Shown here in pieces: positions 61,849 through 64,000 of a stretch of 64,000 nt of DNA. The position numbers were made by a program, and so were the translations under genes. The stretch is taken from contig JAJPHZ010000013.1 in the NCBI GenBank assembly GCA_021325025.1, forward strand, positions 164,895 to 228,894, in the 5' to 3' direction. The notes under the pieces were generated by a model. The model saw nothing but the letters and a program-made list of their open reading frames with translations, made no database searches and had not been told where the DNA came from. Numbering within the stretch: the stretch's first letter is position 1; every line of letters starts with the position of its first letter. This DNA comes from Pseudomonadota bacterium (GTDB lineage Bacteria; Desulfobacterota; Binatia; Binatales; Binataceae).

Positions 61849-62322
61849 TTAGCGCACCGTCACACCCAGATAAAAGGTCCGCTGGGGCGGTGCGCTCTTC
61901 TCCCACGGCCGCACGTAGTCAAGTTCAAGATCGGTCGAGCCGCCGCTGGCCGCAACAAAGCGGAAGACCTGCGTGGCGGGCGCACCCGGGATCGGATTGG
62001 CCGCCTTCAACAACTGCGGCTCGCCCTGCTGGTGCAGCACCTTGTCGTCGATCTGGCTTATTTTCCAGGAAAAGCCCGTCCCCGGCGTTGTCTTGAGTGA
62101 CACCACCAAAGTGTCGCCGACGGCGATCGTCACGGCGTGACGGTTGTCGGCCTCAGTGACTGCGGTCGTGCTGGCGCGCACCGTTTCTCCTCCCTGTGAA
62201 CAAGCGGCCAGCGCCGTCAACGCGGCCAGGGCGAGCAGGCCAAAGCCTGCTCCAGCCGCCACCCGGCGCCAAGACGGTCGGTGAGCGGGACAGCTTGCAC
62301 GAAACGGCCTGCGGTTTTGCAT
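61849..62322 (-). CDS. Chagasin-like (inhibitor I42) lipoprotein
   Basis: A 157-residue lipoprotein with a basic N terminus, a hydrophobic stretch and lipobox LAAC (38-41). The mature domain carries the chagasin pattern: the first loop LKTTPGTGFSWKI, a Gly-rich middle loop and the third loop YVRPWEK. Chagasin-type proteins block papain-like cysteine proteases by inserting these three loops in the active site. The ATG at 62322 is chosen; the open frame to 62499 has no signal. It reads just upstream of ilvD, which is probably coincidental. Confidence 0.82.
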   Translation of the reverse strand: MQNRRPFRASCPAHRPSWRRVAAGAGFGLLALAALTALAACSQGGETVRASTTAVTEADNRHAVTIAVGDTLVVSLKTTPGTGFSWKISQIDDKVLHQQGEPQLLKAANPIPGAPATQVFRFVAASGGSTDLELDYVRPWEKSAPPQRTFYLGVTVR

Positions 62323-62443
62323 ATCCTCTGGCTTTGCCGCTTTAATGCTGCACCATCGGATAACGCGCAGACAAGCCATGGCTGGCCTGCGGCCCACCCG
62401 AAGGATTATGATGGCGCATCCGGCAACACTCGGCGAGGGTTTC

Positions 62444-63109
62444 ATGAAACTGATCCACACCGCGTTTGAACCCGCCGGCGCGGGTCCCTTCCCGGCCATC
62501 CTCGCGTTTCACGGCTGGGGCGCCAACGCCTTGGACCTGCTCGGCCTGGCTCCTTATGTCGGTGGCGGCAGCTTCCTGATGCTGTGCCCGCAGGGCCCGC
62601 TGGAAGTGCCGTTGGGCGGAGCGGTCGGTTACGGATGGTATCCGATATCGATGGGCGGCGACCGTCCCGTCCGCGCCGACGTCGAGTCAACCGTCGCGGC
62701 CGCGGCGGAGTTTGTCGACCACGCCATGGCGCGCTATCCGATCGATGCGCGCAAGCTGGTGGTGCTCGGCTTCAGCCAGGGAGGCGTAATGGCTTACAAT
62801 CTGGCGATGCGTCAGCCCCAACGCTTTGCCGCCCTGGTTGGCATCTCGACCTGGTTCCCACCCGAACTGGTGGAAAAGGCCGCCAATCGCGAGGCGCTCC
62901 AACAGTTGCCCACGCTCATCCAGCATGGCAGTTCCGACCCTGCGATCGACGTGGCGCGCGCCCGTCAGGCGGTGGAAACGCTGCGCACCCTGAAGATGCC
63001 GCTGGTCTATCGCGAATACGACTGCGGCCACGAAATCAACGCCCAGGGCCTGCGCGACCTGTCCAACTTCCTGACCGAAAAGGTGATCAGCCCGATCCTG
63101 CGCGTGTAG
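62444..63109 (+). CDS. Carboxylesterase/phospholipase-type alpha/beta hydrolase
   Basis: A 221-residue alpha/beta hydrolase of the acyl-protein thioesterase/esterase YpfH group. Oxyanion region LAFHGWGANALDLLG, nucleophile VVLGFSQGGVMAYNLA, acid Asp in QHGSSDPAID, catalytic His in YDCGHEINAQGL. It hydrolyses short acyl esters or thioesters. The ATG at 62444 has GAGGG 4 bases upstream; a longer frame from 62345 is not conserved. Divergent from the chagasin-like gene. Confidence 0.9.
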   Translation: MKLIHTAFEPAGAGPFPAILAFHGWGANALDLLGLAPYVGGGSFLMLCPQGPLEVPLGGAVGYGWYPISMGGDRPVRADVESTVAAAAEFVDHAMARYPIDARKLVVLGFSQGGVMAYNLAMRQPQRFAALVGISTWFPPELVEKAANREALQQLPTLIQHGSSDPAIDVARARQAVETLRTLKMPLVYREYDCGHEINAQGLRDLSNFLTEKVISPILRV

Positions 63110-63283
63110 CCAAAAAGCCGCTTGATGATCAACGGATAGTGATCCGGGCTACTGCCTGCACTCGCCGCGCGATTCGGGGGCGAATCACACGGCGGGCTCA
63201 GTTGGCTCCGCCCTATTCCCGCCACGAACCGTTCTGCCCGTCGCCCCGGTTGTCTTGTCTGAAATCCGTCCACATGGGCTTGG

Positions 63284-64000
63284 CTAGCCGTCCTCGAATT
63301 CCTCGGGTTTTCTGATTTCGCCGGAGAAGAAGTAGGCCTGCGCCGATTTGCCCAGGGCGTAGGTGCCGGCGCCCGCAATTGTGCCCGATACTACCGGGCC
63401 CGCACCAGGGATCAGTTTGATCAGTTGCTGGGCCACGGTGCGCATCCCGACCGCGCCGCCCACGTTGATGCCGGCGGCGGCCAGGTATTGTGTGGCGGAG
63501 CCGAGGGAAAGCTGTTGGCAGGAAAGCCCTGCGATGACCGCGATCATCATCAGTTGCAGCGGGGTGAGTACTGCGATGTCAGCCACCGGGATGGGCGAGC
63601 TGCCGATCGCGGTCGCGATGCCGGCAAAGCGCTTGATTATCGAATCGGACAGACGGCGCAAAAACTCTTTGCGCTGCTGGGCCTGGTAGAAATCAAGCCG
63701 CGCGCTCTTGGGCAGCCGGTCTCCGATCGCCTGCACCAGCATCTCCACGTTCCACGGCTCGTCCTCTTCGTAGCTAAAGACCGGCACCACGCAGAATACG
63801 TTGCGCTGGTTAGGATCGAACTCGTAGCCGCGGTAGGGCGTGTTGAGGTCCAGCGCCCGCACCCCGGTTTTGATTTGCAGCGCGTCGCTGACAAAGTAAT
63901 CCAGCGCCTCCTTGATTTGCGCCGCCTTGCGCGAATAGCGCTCGGGCGGCCATTCGCGCGGATTGCCGATGATGTCGGGCTTGCTCAGCACCACCACCAG
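63284..64000 (-). CDS. C-terminal part of a GTPase with DUF697-like domain, 5' end outside window
   Basis: The frame is open to the last base, so the N terminus is missing; 238 residues are visible. It begins with LVVLSKPDIIG, the NKxD-type guanine-specificity motif of an Era-like G domain, followed by the G5 region. Two or more hydrophobic segments (LTPLQLMMIAVIAGLSC and GAGPVVSGTIAGAGTYAL) form the DUF697-type membrane region seen in YcjF-like GTPases. The family is involved in envelope stress or is uncharacterised. Only the P-loop, off the right edge, would confirm the GTPase. Confidence 0.72.
   Translation of the reverse strand: MVVVLSKPDIIGNPREWPPERYSRKAAQIKEALDYFVSDALQIKTGVRALDLNTPYRGYEFDPNQRNVFCVVPVFSYEEDEPWNVEMLVQAIGDRLPKSARLDFYQAQQRKEFLRRLSDSIIKRFAGIATAIGSSPIPVADIAVLTPLQLMMIAVIAGLSCQQLSLGSATQYLAAAGINVGGAVGMRTVAQQLIKLIPGAGPVVSGTIAGAGTYALGKSAQAYFFSGEIRKPEEFEDG

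Overview
The window is 64 kb of high-GC bacterial chromosome with densely packed genes on both strands. It shows no phage, insertion sequence, CRISPR array, rRNA or recognisable tRNA. Several things suggest a soil-type Gram-negative lineage with an acyl-CoA-centred metabolism: two lipobox-type lipoproteins, a chagasin-like lipoprotein, two acyl-CoA dehydrogenases, a MaoC protein, a DUF35/thiolase pair, two luciferase-like oxidoreductases, TetR and SDR genes, a B12-dependent ribonucleotide reductase and a selenocysteine apparatus. This mix is familiar from Binatota-like or former deltaproteobacterial genomes, but the placement is inference from gene content and no marker gene proves it.

Layout. 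1-7.7 kb: end of aroB, a small HTH protein, a cupin, typA, a MaoC-like protein, a lactonase-type metallohydrolase and two acyl-CoA dehydrogenases. 7.7-17.4 kb: a seven-gene minus-strand phospho-signalling cluster, read vWA protein, zinc-ribbon FHA protein, Ser/Thr kinase-FHA, zinc-ribbon pseudokinase-PP2C, transmembrane Ser/Thr kinase, six-TM FHA protein, lipoprotein. 17.7-20.7 kb: Ltp2-like thiolase, DUF35 protein, and a PAS/DHp/receiver protein without an ATPase domain. 20.8-26.6 kb: a nucleotidyltransferase remnant, metallohydrolase, lipoprotein, methyltransferase, CAP-domain protein and a DUF255 thioredoxin-like protein. 26.7-32.2 kb: two luciferase-like oxidoreductases, an acetoacetate-decarboxylase-like protein with a strong terminator, an ABC1/UbiB kinase-like protein and an enoyl-CoA hydratase-like protein. 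32.3-35.3 kb: a secreted HTH-like peptide, a small HIT-like protein, a cold-shock protein and a beta-CASP nuclease. 35.4-39.9 kb: divergent ligD and ku (non-homologous end joining) and a CYTH-like protein. 40.0-43.6 kb: selD and selB. 43.6-47.4 kb: twin limonene-epoxide-hydrolase-like proteins and an ABC transporter with a doubled permease. 47.9-54 kb: an orphan Cys-containing protein, then nrdJ, rtcB and glgX in one tight minus-strand operon. 54.3-64 kb: a sigma-54-type promoter ahead of a hydrolase/phosphoribosyltransferase pair, then SDR, CinA-C, ferredoxin, hydroxyacid dehydrogenase, TetR, ilvD, chagasin-like inhibitor, esterase and the end of a DUF697 GTPase.

Main points. (1) selD reads through an in-frame TGA at 40985-40987 and starts at 41062. 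A hairpin in the right place downstream fits a bacterial SECIS, so SelD is itself a selenoprotein, matching the presence of selB. (2) The 7.7-17.4 kb cluster looks like an elaborated kinase/phosphatase/vWA system, related in logic to the TerY-P triad. Its phosphatase is fused to a degenerate kinase, and it has built-in links to the envelope. This is the best candidate for an undescribed system in the window. (3) The protein at 19460-20671 has a histidine-kinase phosphoacceptor helix and a receiver domain but no catalytic ATPase domain.
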